Assembly (NCBI GenBank): GCA_902762375.1
Contig: CACWNY010000036.1
Coordinates: forward strand, 1-42,928
Length of the DNA stretch: 42,928 bases
Source of the DNA: an uncultured Ruminococcus sp.
Lineage (GTDB): Bacteria > Bacillota > Clostridia > Oscillospirales > Acutalibacteraceae
Reading direction: 5' to 3'
A program made the translations under genes and the position numbers. Shown piece after piece: positions 34,340 through 42,040 of this stretch. The notes beneath the pieces are model-generated. The model was not told the origin of the DNA, ran no database searches, and saw only the letters and a list, made by a program, of their open reading frames with translations. The first letter of the stretch is position 1. Every line of letters starts with the position of its first letter.

Positions 34340-35158
34340 TTGATAAAAGATATCACATTAGGGCAATTTTTCCCCACAAATTCCCTGATACATAAAATTG
34401 ACCCAAGAGTAAAAATCATCTTAATCAGTGTCTACATTGTATTTTTGTTCATCGCAAAGAATTTCGGGTCACTGGGATTTATGACCTGTATCACAGTAAT
34501 ATTGATGATTATCACGAAGATACCGTTAAAGTTATATTTCAAAGGATTAAGACCCGTACTGTTTATATTACTGTTCACTTCTGTTTTGAATGTATTTTAC
34601 GGTAGTGGTGAACCGATATGGCAGTGGGGTATTCTGAAAGTCACATGGAACGGCATACAGACAGCAGTATTTGTATCAGTGAGAATAGTGGTATTAATCA
34701 TGATAAGCTGTATTCTGACCTATACAACATCACCCACAGATTTGACGGACGCACTGGAAAGAATTATGAAACCGTTGACAGTGTTCAAAATACAGGTACA
34801 TGAAATTGCGATGATGATGACGATAGCATTAAGATTTGTGCCGACCTTACTGGAGGAAACGGATAAAATCATGAACGCACAAAAGGCGAGGGGAGCAGAT
34901 ATGGAGAGCGGAGGTATCGTCAAAAAGCTGAAAGCGATGATACCCGTTTTGATACCGTTGTTTGTATCCTCATTCAACAGGGCATTTGATTTAGCGGTAG
35001 CAATGGAATGTCGGTGTTATCGAGGGGGAAAAGGCAGAACGAGAATGAAAGTGTTGAAAGCAGGAAAAATAGATGTGATAGCCGTGATATTTTCGGTGAT
35101 AGTGCTGGCAGGAGTGATAGTATGCAATGTGATGTTTCCACAGCTTACAGTGAAGTAG
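34340..35158 (+). CDS. ecfT: Energy-coupling factor transporter transmembrane subunit
   Basis: The 272-aa membrane scaffold of the ECF complex. It opens with ITLGQFFPTNSLIHKIDPRVK, the usual EcfT start, and has five or six helices. It carries the cytoplasmic coupling-helix signatures: a degenerate Ala-Arg-Gly in NAQKARGADMESG and a second in AMECRCYRGGKGRT. The start is TTG 34340 after AAAGGAG. Its last 37 bp overlap the start of truA. Confidence 0.96.
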   Translation: MIKDITLGQFFPTNSLIHKIDPRVKIILISVYIVFLFIAKNFGSLGFMTCITVILMIITKIPLKLYFKGLRPVLFILLFTSVLNVFYGSGEPIWQWGILKVTWNGIQTAVFVSVRIVVLIMISCILTYTTSPTDLTDALERIMKPLTVFKIQVHEIAMMMTIALRFVPTLLEETDKIMNAQKARGADMESGGIVKKLKAMIPVLIPLFVSSFNRAFDLAVAMECRCYRGGKGRTRMKVLKAGKIDVIAVIFSVIVLAGVIVCNVMFPQLTVK

Positions 35159-35913
35159 AGAAAGAGAAGTTAAGGAATTTTCTGATAGTGATTGCCTATA
35201 ACGGAAAGAACTATCACGGCTGGCAGATACAGAACAATGCGTTAAGTGTACAGGAAGTTTTCCAGAATGCACTGGAGAAAATCATACAGGAAACCCCTTA
35301 TGAAATCAAGGGTTGTTCCCGAACGGACAGCGGAGTTCACGCAAACAAATATTGTATCAGCCTGAAGATGGTGCATAACATACCATGTTACCGTTTACAG
35401 ACAGCACTCAACCGATTTTTGCCGAAAGACATTGCGGTGCTTGATATAGAGGAAAAACCGCTTGATTTTCATGCAAGATACAGTTGCAAAAGCAAGCAGT
35501 ATATTTACAAGATATGGAATACAGAAGTCAGAAATCCGTTTCTGGAGGGGCTTGTATACGAATACCGTTATCCGCTTGACGAGAAAATGCTTGACAAAGT
35601 GTGCAAGGCATACATAGGAAAGCATGATTTCACATCATTCTGCACGATAGACAACAGTCGCCGAAAAGACAATATGGAAAGAACGGTTATGGAGTTCAAT
35701 GTGAGGCGAGAGGGTAACATGGTTATCATGACAGTAGAGGCGGACGGATTTTTATATAACATGGTAAGGATTATGGTAGGAACGCTGATAAAGATAGCAC
35801 AAGGAAAATTTCCACCTGACTGTATAGGGAGAATTATAGAGGCAAAAGACCGTTCGAAAGCAGGAGCAACAGCACCGTCATGTGGACTGTACCTCAATGA
35901 AGTAAGATATTGA
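35122..35913 (+). CDS. truA: tRNA pseudouridine(38-40) synthase TruA
   Basis: This makes pseudouridine at positions 38-40 of the tRNA anticodon arm. I start it at ATG 35122 behind AGGAG (35110-35114), giving 263 aa. It overlaps ecfT by 37 bp in another frame, and the longer in-frame extension to 35008 is ecfT coding sequence. It shows FLIVIAYNGKNYHGWQIQ, the catalytic Asp69 in GCSRTDSGVHA, and FLYNMVRIMVGTLI near the end. It is translationally coupled to ecfT, the usual Firmicutes arrangement. Confidence 0.95.
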   Translation: MQCDVSTAYSEVEKEKLRNFLIVIAYNGKNYHGWQIQNNALSVQEVFQNALEKIIQETPYEIKGCSRTDSGVHANKYCISLKMVHNIPCYRLQTALNRFLPKDIAVLDIEEKPLDFHARYSCKSKQYIYKIWNTEVRNPFLEGLVYEYRYPLDEKMLDKVCKAYIGKHDFTSFCTIDNSRRKDNMERTVMEFNVRREGNMVIMTVEADGFLYNMVRIMVGTLIKIAQGKFPPDCIGRIIEAKDRSKAGATAPSCGLYLNEVRY

Positions 35914-35919
35914 CAGGAT

Positions 35920-36197
35920 AAAATTTGCTTACGCAAATTTTGGATTTTTTCGGGGAGTTTAAGGGCTTTGCCCTTAAAAATCCCACAAGGGGCGTTGCCC
36001 CTTGACCCCACGAACTTTTTGAAAAAAGTTCGACAAAAACTTTTAAGTGTCACCTTTTAAGTGTCACCGCCAAACGGAAGATAAACATTCTGAACGAAGT
36101 GAACCATAAAAGTTTTTTGTCCACTTTTTTTCAAAAAAGTGGGCGGGATTTTTAAGGGCGGAAGCCCTTAAACAGGGGTTCGGGGACAGCGTCCCCG
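35920..36197. repeat. Composite hairpin repeat, block 12 (palindrome - arm II - core + - arm III)
   Basis: It starts with the palindrome AAAATTTGC/GCAAATTTT (35920-35941), also found at block 14. Then TTTAAGGGCTTTGCCCTTAAA, hairpin b CAAGGGGCGTTGCCCCTTG and hairpin a CGAACTTTTTGAAAAAAGTTCG. Next are a 2 x 14-bp tandem repeat TTTTAAGTGTCACC (36041-36068) and a core ending CTGAACGAAGTGAACCAT. Right arm: hairpin a CCACTTTTTT/AAAAAAGTGG, TTTAAGGGCGGAAGCCCTTAAA and a type III end CGGGGACAGCGTCCCCG. It nearly fills the gap and runs into AAAAGGAG of the next gene. Confidence 0.9.
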
Positions 36198-36215
36198 ACA
36201 ATAAAAGGAGAAATT

Positions 36216-37466
36216 ATGGAGAAGAAGAGCAAACTGAAAAAACGGAAGATGTTAAGTTACGAGGACGAGCCGATAGAAACTTACGAACGGGACGATACTA
36301 TCAAAGAACGGCAGAAGCGTGAGGAAAAAGCAAAAAACAAAAAGAAAATTTTTAAAAATGCAAAAACCAGAAATATTGTTATCATTATTATTCTGTTGGT
36401 GTTGGCGGTAGGTATCATGAGTGTATGGAGATATGCTTCACCTGAAAATTTCTGGGCAAGTCTGTCGTCATCAAGTATTGAGGGTAACGGATTTCCCGTA
36501 CAAATCAAGGGGAAAACGGTGAACACAGACGACATCAGTATTCTGAACAATAACTTTGCCTATATCAGCGACACACAATTTCAGGTCATCAACAGCAGTG
36601 GTGGATTGGTGACAGACAAGAGAATAAAGTATTCCTCACCGACAATGGTATCAGGCGGAAATTACAACCTGATATACGATACAGAGGGAACAGGCTATCA
36701 GATAGAAACGGCAACAGGTACTATATTTGAGGGCAACACAGAAGATACGATTTATTCAGCAGTAATTATCGGCAACGGTAGTTATGCGATACTCTCCAAA
36801 AAAGACGGTTACACCTCAAGACTGACAGTTTTCGATAAAAACCACAAACAGAAATATTCGTATTCTTTTTCGGAGTGTTATGCCATTTCGATTTCTCTGA
36901 ATAAAAACGCCAGTAAAGCAGTCGTTTGCGGACTGGACGCAATGAAAGGCAGTATTGTATCAAGAGTATATGTGCTGGATTTTTCCGAGAAAGAACCTGT
37001 AGCGAAAATAGACTTTCCGAACACGACAACCTATAAAGTAAGTTTTCTGGATAACGGCAACATTGCCCTGATAGGTGATACTTCAGCAATGGTTATCACA
37101 AATGATTATCAAAATAAATATGAATTTACTTATAACGGTTATAATCTTGTGAACAATAAGATAGTCAAAGATAAGATGGTGCTGATATTGTCGCCGTTCC
37201 GTGACGGAAAAAGCTGTGAGATATGGACAGTCTATCAGAACGGCACAGTAGAAACCATCAAATCAGGGAAAGATGTTACAGGTATGGACACATATGATGA
37301 CTATGTAGCACTACTGGGAAATAATAAGGTAACGGTATTCAATACGGCAAAGAAAGAGCAGTTACAGGAATACGATGTAGAAATAGACACAAAGAATATT
37401 CTGTATTTTGACGAACACACATTATATTTGCTAGGAGCAAGTGAAATACGACAATTAGTCCTGTAA
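36216..37466 (+). CDS. DUF5711-like single-pass membrane protein with beta-propeller-like ectodomain
   Basis: A 416-aa protein with a charged cytoplasmic N-terminus (about 1-48, very rich in Lys, Arg and Glu) and one membrane helix (about 50-67, NIVIIIILLVLAVGIMSVW). The long extracellular part has repeated beta-strand units such as NNFAYISDTQFQVINSSGG, GSYAILSKKDGYTSRLTVFD and DYVALLGNNKVTVFNTAKKE, which suggest a seven-blade propeller. This matches my memory of the DUF5711 family common in Ruminococcaceae; function unknown. The ribosome binding site AAAAGGAG derives from the end of repeat block 12. Confidence 0.7.
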   Translation: MEKKSKLKKRKMLSYEDEPIETYERDDTIKERQKREEKAKNKKKIFKNAKTRNIVIIIILLVLAVGIMSVWRYASPENFWASLSSSSIEGNGFPVQIKGKTVNTDDISILNNNFAYISDTQFQVINSSGGLVTDKRIKYSSPTMVSGGNYNLIYDTEGTGYQIETATGTIFEGNTEDTIYSAVIIGNGSYAILSKKDGYTSRLTVFDKNHKQKYSYSFSECYAISISLNKNASKAVVCGLDAMKGSIVSRVYVLDFSEKEPVAKIDFPNTTTYKVSFLDNGNIALIGDTSAMVITNDYQNKYEFTYNGYNLVNNKIVKDKMVLILSPFRDGKSCEIWTVYQNGTVETIKSGKDVTGMDTYDDYVALLGNNKVTVFNTAKKEQLQEYDVEIDTKNILYFDEHTLYLLGASEIRQLVL

Positions 37467-37472
37467 TGTTAC

Positions 37473-37607
37473 ATAGAAAAACAACTTATAGCTATGATAC
37501 TTAAAAGTTTCGGTCAAGCCTTTTCAAAGGCTTGTGGGGTCAAGGGGCAAAGCCCCTTGTGGGATTTTAAAGGGCGAAGCCCTTTAACGAGCGAAGCCCT
37601 TTAACGG
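37473..37607. repeat. Composite hairpin repeat, block 13 (core end - arm II)
   Basis: It starts ATAGAAAAACAACTTATAGC like block 2, then a forward type II arm: CAAGCCTTTTCAAAGGCTTG, CAAGGGGCAAAGCCCCTTG and TTTAAAGGGCGAAGCCCTTTAA. The last part is tandemly duplicated (GCGAAGCCCTTTAACGA, 37574-37590 and 37591-37606). Confidence 0.87.
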
Positions 37608-37637
37608 ATTTAGGCAGAAAAATTTACAATTTGATGA

Positions 37638-37666
37638 TTGTAATTCAAGGCATGATGTGTTATAGT
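37638..37666 (+). promoter_or_regulatory. Promoter of cvpA-pgsA-clp operon
   Basis: TTGTAA (37638-37643) and TATAGT (37661-37666) are 17 nt apart. The predicted start near 37673 leaves a leader of about 49 nt with GAGGAAG before cvpA. Confidence 0.6.
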
Positions 37667-37721
37667 ACTATCGTACTCTGGTACAGAATGAAAAAGGAAA
37701 GAGAGGGAGTGAGGAAGTGCG

Positions 37722-38522
37722 ATGACGATAAATTGGTTTGATATGGTGTTATTGGCAGGAATAATCGTCATAGCGGTGAGAGGATATTTTCGGGGAGCAG
37801 TAGGGTTTTTGATATGGACATTAGGAGGAATTATTTCGGCATTTTTTTCCAGTATGCTGGGAAAAAACTTAGCCCCTTGGATTTATGCGAAGTTTATAAG
37901 AACAAGCATAGAAGAAAAAATTGTCAGTACGGTTACAGAAGTGTTTGAACAGGGAATTGACAATATAGGACACAGTATATTCAATACGATGCCGTCATTT
38001 GTCTGGAAATTTACGGATTATGACGATGTGGTGTACGCTCTGGACAGTGTGACAGGAAACAATATACAGGAAATTTCTTCTACAGCAACAGATATCGTCA
38101 GCAGTATAGTTGAGCCGATATATGTTTCTATCATCAGTGCTTTCGTCACAATTATTCTTTTTCTGATATTCAACATAGCCATAGGGATTATCTGTAAAGC
38201 AACGAAGGTGTTCAACAAGATACCGTTATTTGGAGGAGTAAACCGAGTATTAGGTATTTTCATGGGAGTGTTGTACGGGTGTTTTTTGGCATGGATATTG
38301 GCTTGTGTGATAGTGATAGTTGTTCCTGTATTTGACAAAAACGGCACATTCCGAGAAAAGGTAGAAACAAATTCCTTTGTGTTCAATGCAGTCAATAAAC
38401 ACGCAGACGGACTGTACTTTTTCAGTGACGGCAGTGATGAAACAGACAATGACGAAACTGAAACAGAGAACAGTTACGGAAACGATGATTATGGTTACGA
38501 TGAAGATTATTCCGAATACTAA
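37722..38522 (+). CDS. CvpA family membrane protein
   Basis: A 266-aa polytopic protein. The N-terminal helix pair (FDMVLLAGIIVIAVRGYFRG) has the conserved RG-x-RG pattern of CvpA. Two further helices (about 137-160 and 175-205) frame KIPLFGGVNRVLGIFMGVLYG, the second conserved CvpA segment. The tail (about 235-266) is highly acidic with repeated Asp/Glu/Tyr, an unusual extension. CvpA is linked to colicin V export and envelope or biofilm functions in other bacteria. Its stop is 28 nt from pgsA. Confidence 0.85.
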   Translation: MTINWFDMVLLAGIIVIAVRGYFRGAVGFLIWTLGGIISAFFSSMLGKNLAPWIYAKFIRTSIEEKIVSTVTEVFEQGIDNIGHSIFNTMPSFVWKFTDYDDVVYALDSVTGNNIQEISSTATDIVSSIVEPIYVSIISAFVTIILFLIFNIAIGIICKATKVFNKIPLFGGVNRVLGIFMGVLYGCFLAWILACVIVIVVPVFDKNGTFREKVETNSFVFNAVNKHADGLYFFSDGSDETDNDETETENSYGNDDYGYDEDYSEY

Positions 38523-38550
38523 ATACTAATCGAGAAAGGAATAGTTATTT

Positions 38551-39180
38551 ATGTCACCGAATAAGAAAGAAATCATTGCAGTAGCAAAAAACGAAAAAAA
38601 ATCGTCTGACATGATTTTCACTGTACCAAATATACTTTCATTTTTCAGAATATTATTGATAGTACCATTTATGGTCATGTTTTTTCTGAACAAAGTGGCG
38701 GTAGCGTTTGTATGTATAGTGGTGTCAGGTATCAGTGACGGGCTGGACGGATTTCTGGCAAGACGCTTGCACCAGACGACAAAACTTGGCAAATTGCTTG
38801 ACCCGATAGCGGATAAACTGACTTTATTGGCGGTGATGGTGTGTTTAGGGTTTCGCATACCCGAAATTTTTCCGCTGACCGTTGTACTGATAATCAAAGA
38901 TGTGCTGATGTTATGTGGAGGAAGCTATCTGGTAAAGAAAGGTATCACACCACCACAGGCAAAATGGTACGGAAAAGTAGCGACAGTGATTTTCTATATA
39001 GCGATTGTGTCGGTTGTGCTGTATAGGGAGTTGTTAGGGTATCGTATGGAGAAGCTGACAGTAATTCTGTTTGTGCTGACGGCAAGTGCTATGATATTTG
39101 CGTTACTGAATTATATGTGGCTTTTTATTTTGCTGGTAAAAGGCAAGAAAACAACCGAAAATCAAATAGAAAAGCAGTAA
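38551..39180 (+). CDS. pgsA: CDP-diacylglycerol-glycerol-3-phosphate 3-phosphatidyltransferase
   Basis: This makes phosphatidylglycerophosphate, the first committed step to phosphatidylglycerol, in the membrane. The 209-aa protein starts with a lysine-rich stretch, then IFTVPNILSFFRILLIVPF. The CDP-alcohol phosphotransferase signature is complete: SDGLDGFLARRLHQTTKLGK followed by LLDPIADKL. About five helices follow. GAAAGGA precedes the ATG. The next gene begins 24 nt downstream. Confidence 0.93.
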   Translation: MSPNKKEIIAVAKNEKKSSDMIFTVPNILSFFRILLIVPFMVMFFLNKVAVAFVCIVVSGISDGLDGFLARRLHQTTKLGKLLDPIADKLTLLAVMVCLGFRIPEIFPLTVVLIIKDVLMLCGGSYLVKKGITPPQAKWYGKVATVIFYIAIVSVVLYRELLGYRMEKLTVILFVLTASAMIFALLNYMWLFILLVKGKKTTENQIEKQ

Positions 39181-39204
39181 ATTTTAATAAAGGAGTAGGG
39201 AATT

Positions 39205-41529
39205 ATGCTTTGTAGCAAATGCAACAAAAGACCGGCGGTCGTGTTTGTATCGGACGGTTCAGGGAATAACCAGAAAGGGTATTGTCTGAGTTGTGCCAAC
39301 GAAATGAATATCAAACCCATCAAAGACATTATGAAAACAATGGGGATTACAGAAGAACAACTGGAAACCATGCAGGACTCGATGGATAATCTTATTGACA
39401 TGAACGGAGGAGAATTGCCTGATATAGGGGATTTTGCCAACATGAGTGGAATGTTTGGAGATAATGATGATAATGATGATGACGACGACGGAGATGACCC
39501 TGACAAATTTTCTACAGGAGGAGCTCCTACATTTCCGTTCGGGATTTTCGGTGGAAAAAATCAGAAGGAAAACGATAATAAAGGAAAGCAGTCCAAAAAA
39601 GGGAAGAAGGAATCCAAACATAAACACATTGATGCTTATTGCACCAATCTGACCAGCAGGGCAAAAGAGGGAAAGATTGATAATGTGGTAGGCAGAGAAA
39701 AAGAGATTGCAAGAGTTATCCAGATACTTTCCCGAAGAACAAAGAACAATCCTTGTCTGATAGGAGAACCGGGTGTCGGTAAGACGGCAATCGCTGAAGG
39801 ACTGGCAATTCGTATAGCTAACGGTGATGTTCCGCAAAGACTGAAAGACAAAGAGATACAACTGTTGGATTTAACCTCACTTATTGCGGGAACGCAGTTC
39901 AGAGGACAGTTTGAAAGCCGTATCAAAGGGCTTACTGCAGAGGTAAAGGCAGCAGGAAATATTATTTTGTTTATTGACGAAGTGCATAATCTTGTTGGAG
40001 CAGGTGATTCCGAAGGGACGATGAATGCGGCAAATATTCTCAAACCCGCACTTTCCAGAGGAGAAATTCAGGTCATCGGAGCTACCACTTTCAATGAATA
40101 CCGTAAATATATTGAAAAAGATGCGGCTTTGGAAAGAAGATTTCAACCTGTGACGGTCAATGAGCCATCTGTAAAAGACACCATTGAGGTGCTTAACGGT
40201 GTAAAGAATTATTACGAGAAACATCACAGAGTAGCCGTTCCAGAGCAGATTATCCGCAGAGCAGTGGTACTTTCGGAAAGGTATATTACCGACCGTTTTT
40301 TGCCTGATAAAGCGATAGATTTGCTTGATGAGGCTTGTGCTTGTGCGGCACTCAAATGCAAGGCAATGGAACAGTATGACAATCTCAATGATGAAATGCG
40401 TTACCTGAACCTCAGAGAGGAAGAACTGACCGAAAATTCGGAAAACATGGATTATGAGGCGATAGCAAAAATCAAAGCGGAAAAAGCAAGGGTCAATGCG
40501 GAGATAAAAGACATTGAGGGAGAAGCCTTGAGTGCCGTAGTGACAGAGAATGATTTGGCACAGGTTATCGAACTCTGGACAGGAATATCCGCCCAGAGAG
40601 TAGCAGAAAATGAACTCAATAAACTTGCCACACTGGAAGAGGCAATGAAAAAGCGTATTATCGGACAAGATGAAGCAGTCAATGCCATAGCAAAAGCGGT
40701 CAGAAGAAGCAGGGTGCAGATAAGTCCACGCAGACGACCCGCCTCATTTATTTTTGTAGGACCTACAGGTGTGGGAAAGACAGAACTTGTCAAAGTACTT
40801 GCCGAAGAATTATTCGATACTCCTGAAACGCTGATACGACTGGATATGTCGGAATATATGGAAAAGCACACAGTGTCCAAAATTATCGGTTCGCCTCCGG
40901 GATATGTCGGATATGACGAGGCAGGACAGGTCACTGAAAAAGTCAGAAGAAAGCCGTATTCCGTATTACTGTTTGACGAAATCGAAAAGGCACACCCTGA
41001 TGTCCTCAATATTCTGTTACAGATTTTGGACGAGGGAAAACTTACCGATGCACATGGCAGAGTAGTCAATTTTGAGAATACAGTTATCATCATGACCTCC
41101 AATGCAGGCAGTAATAGAAATGAGTTTGCCTTAGGTTTCGGCAGAACGCAGGAAGATGCTGACAAAGAAAAGGTCATGAAAGCTCTCAAAGAGTTTTTAC
41201 GACCCGAATTTCTGGCAAGAGTGGACGATATTGTTATCTTCAAAAATCTGGATACAGAAGCGTTCAAAGGTATTGCCAGACTGGTACTTGATGAATATGT
41301 GCAGACACTCAGTGAAAAGGGAATTACCTTTACTTATGATGAACCCGCTACAGTATTCATTGCTGAACATTCTACAGGTGGCAACAGTGGAGCAAGAGAT
41401 ATCCGCAACTATATCCGTCATAATGTAGAAGATAAGATTGCAGGAGAGATTATTTCTAGAGGAGAAGGAATGATTTCCGCAGTTTCTCTCACAGTCGAAA
41501 ATGACGAACTTATCGTTCACGCAGAATAA
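39205..41529 (+). CDS. ClpE/ClpC-type AAA+ unfoldase (Clp protease ATP-binding subunit)
   Basis: A 774-aa double-AAA+ protein that unfolds substrates for ClpP. In place of the ClpC N-domain it has a short zinc finger (CSKCNKRP ... YCLSCANE), as in ClpE. A linker extremely rich in Asp (about 90-105) and a Lys-rich stretch (about 115-140) follow. The first ATPase has Walker A GEPGVGKTA (about 187), Walker B ILFIDEVHN, and a short coiled M-domain (about 395-440). The second has GPTGVGKTE (about 519) and LLFDEIEKAH. The ClpP-docking loop is probably LGFG in FALGFGRTQ. It looks like the last gene of cvpA-pgsA-clp. No CtsR box is visible. ClpE is my preferred name. Confidence 0.93.
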   Translation: MLCSKCNKRPAVVFVSDGSGNNQKGYCLSCANEMNIKPIKDIMKTMGITEEQLETMQDSMDNLIDMNGGELPDIGDFANMSGMFGDNDDNDDDDDGDDPDKFSTGGAPTFPFGIFGGKNQKENDNKGKQSKKGKKESKHKHIDAYCTNLTSRAKEGKIDNVVGREKEIARVIQILSRRTKNNPCLIGEPGVGKTAIAEGLAIRIANGDVPQRLKDKEIQLLDLTSLIAGTQFRGQFESRIKGLTAEVKAAGNIILFIDEVHNLVGAGDSEGTMNAANILKPALSRGEIQVIGATTFNEYRKYIEKDAALERRFQPVTVNEPSVKDTIEVLNGVKNYYEKHHRVAVPEQIIRRAVVLSERYITDRFLPDKAIDLLDEACACAALKCKAMEQYDNLNDEMRYLNLREEELTENSENMDYEAIAKIKAEKARVNAEIKDIEGEALSAVVTENDLAQVIELWTGISAQRVAENELNKLATLEEAMKKRIIGQDEAVNAIAKAVRRSRVQISPRRRPASFIFVGPTGVGKTELVKVLAEELFDTPETLIRLDMSEYMEKHTVSKIIGSPPGYVGYDEAGQVTEKVRRKPYSVLLFDEIEKAHPDVLNILLQILDEGKLTDAHGRVVNFENTVIIMTSNAGSNRNEFALGFGRTQEDADKEKVMKALKEFLRPEFLARVDDIVIFKNLDTEAFKGIARLVLDEYVQTLSEKGITFTYDEPATVFIAEHSTGGNSGARDIRNYIRHNVEDKIAGEIISRGEGMISAVSLTVENDELIVHAE

Positions 41530-41548
41530 TTGTTTTTAGAAACAACCA

Positions 41549-41584
41549 AAAAGCCTCCGCTTACACCCAGAACGGAGGCTTTTC
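41549..41584 (+). terminator. Rho-independent terminator after the Clp gene
   Basis: AAAAGCCTCCG (41549-41559) pairs with CGGAGGCTTTT (41573-41583) with a 13-nt loop. Flanking A and T runs make it bidirectional. Confidence 0.93.
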
Positions 41585-41619
41585 TGAAACGAATACACTA
41601 CCTGTTATTTTGTGTATAC

Positions 41620-41790
41620 ACACTCCAACATGCTACCGATATCCCCACAGTCAATAGCAAATTGGAGTGTTTTTCATGCACATCTTCCAAATAACCGCTT
41701 ATTTTCTACCATTGTCAGTATAGCATATATTTTTCGGAAAAGCTATACAAATGTAAAAAACAGACATTATTTGTAAAAAACAGACATTAT
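41620..41790. other. Hairpins and a tandem repeat in a gene-free region
   Basis: The roughly 450-bp gap 41585-42040 has no gene I can support. It holds a 9-bp stem ACACTCCAA (41620-41628)/TTGGAGTGT (41662-41670) with a 33-nt loop and TTTT after it, which could end a small transcript. GTATAGC/GCTATAC follows at 41718-41748. Then a 20-bp unit (TGTAAAAAACAGACATTATT) occurs twice in tandem at 41752-41790. On the minus strand TGCTATACT near 41718-41726 resembles an extended -10. Confidence 0.5.
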
Positions 41791-41810
41791 GTGAAATTCA
41801 GATAATTATT

Positions 41811-42010
41811 GTCAAAATTTGCTTACGCAAATTTTGTTTTGTATTTGGGGAGTTTAAGGGCTTCGCCCTTAAAAATCCCACAAGGGGCTTTGCCCCTTGA
41901 CCCCACGAACTTTTTGAAAAAAGTTCGACAAAAACTTTCAAGTTGTCATAGCTAGACACAGAGAGAAAACACTTCGTGTTATTCCGAACAAAGTGAGAAA
42001 TCTTTCAGGC
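41811..42010. repeat. Composite hairpin repeat, block 14 (palindrome - arm II - core +)
   Basis: Palindrome CAAAATTTGC/GCAAATTTTG (41813-41836), TTTAAGGGCTTCGCCCTTAAA, hairpin b CAAGGGGCTTTGCCCCTTG, hairpin a CGAACTTTTTGAAAAAAGTTCG. The core begins TTGTCATAGCTAGACA and runs into GTTATTCCGAACAAAGTGAG, a version of the palindrome in block 8. There is no right arm. The left end matches block 12 almost base for base. Confidence 0.87.
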
Positions 42011-42040
42011 AGTGTATTATTGAACAAGAGGGGTGATTTT

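Noticed and set aside
35008..35121. 38-residue extension of TruA
   Set aside because: This stretch is ecfT coding sequence in another frame; ATG 35122 has an AGGAG site.
101..41960. CRISPR array made of the repeated hairpins
   Set aside because: Copies are kilobases apart, differ in length and orientation, and are split by genes. There are no regular spacers and no cas genes.
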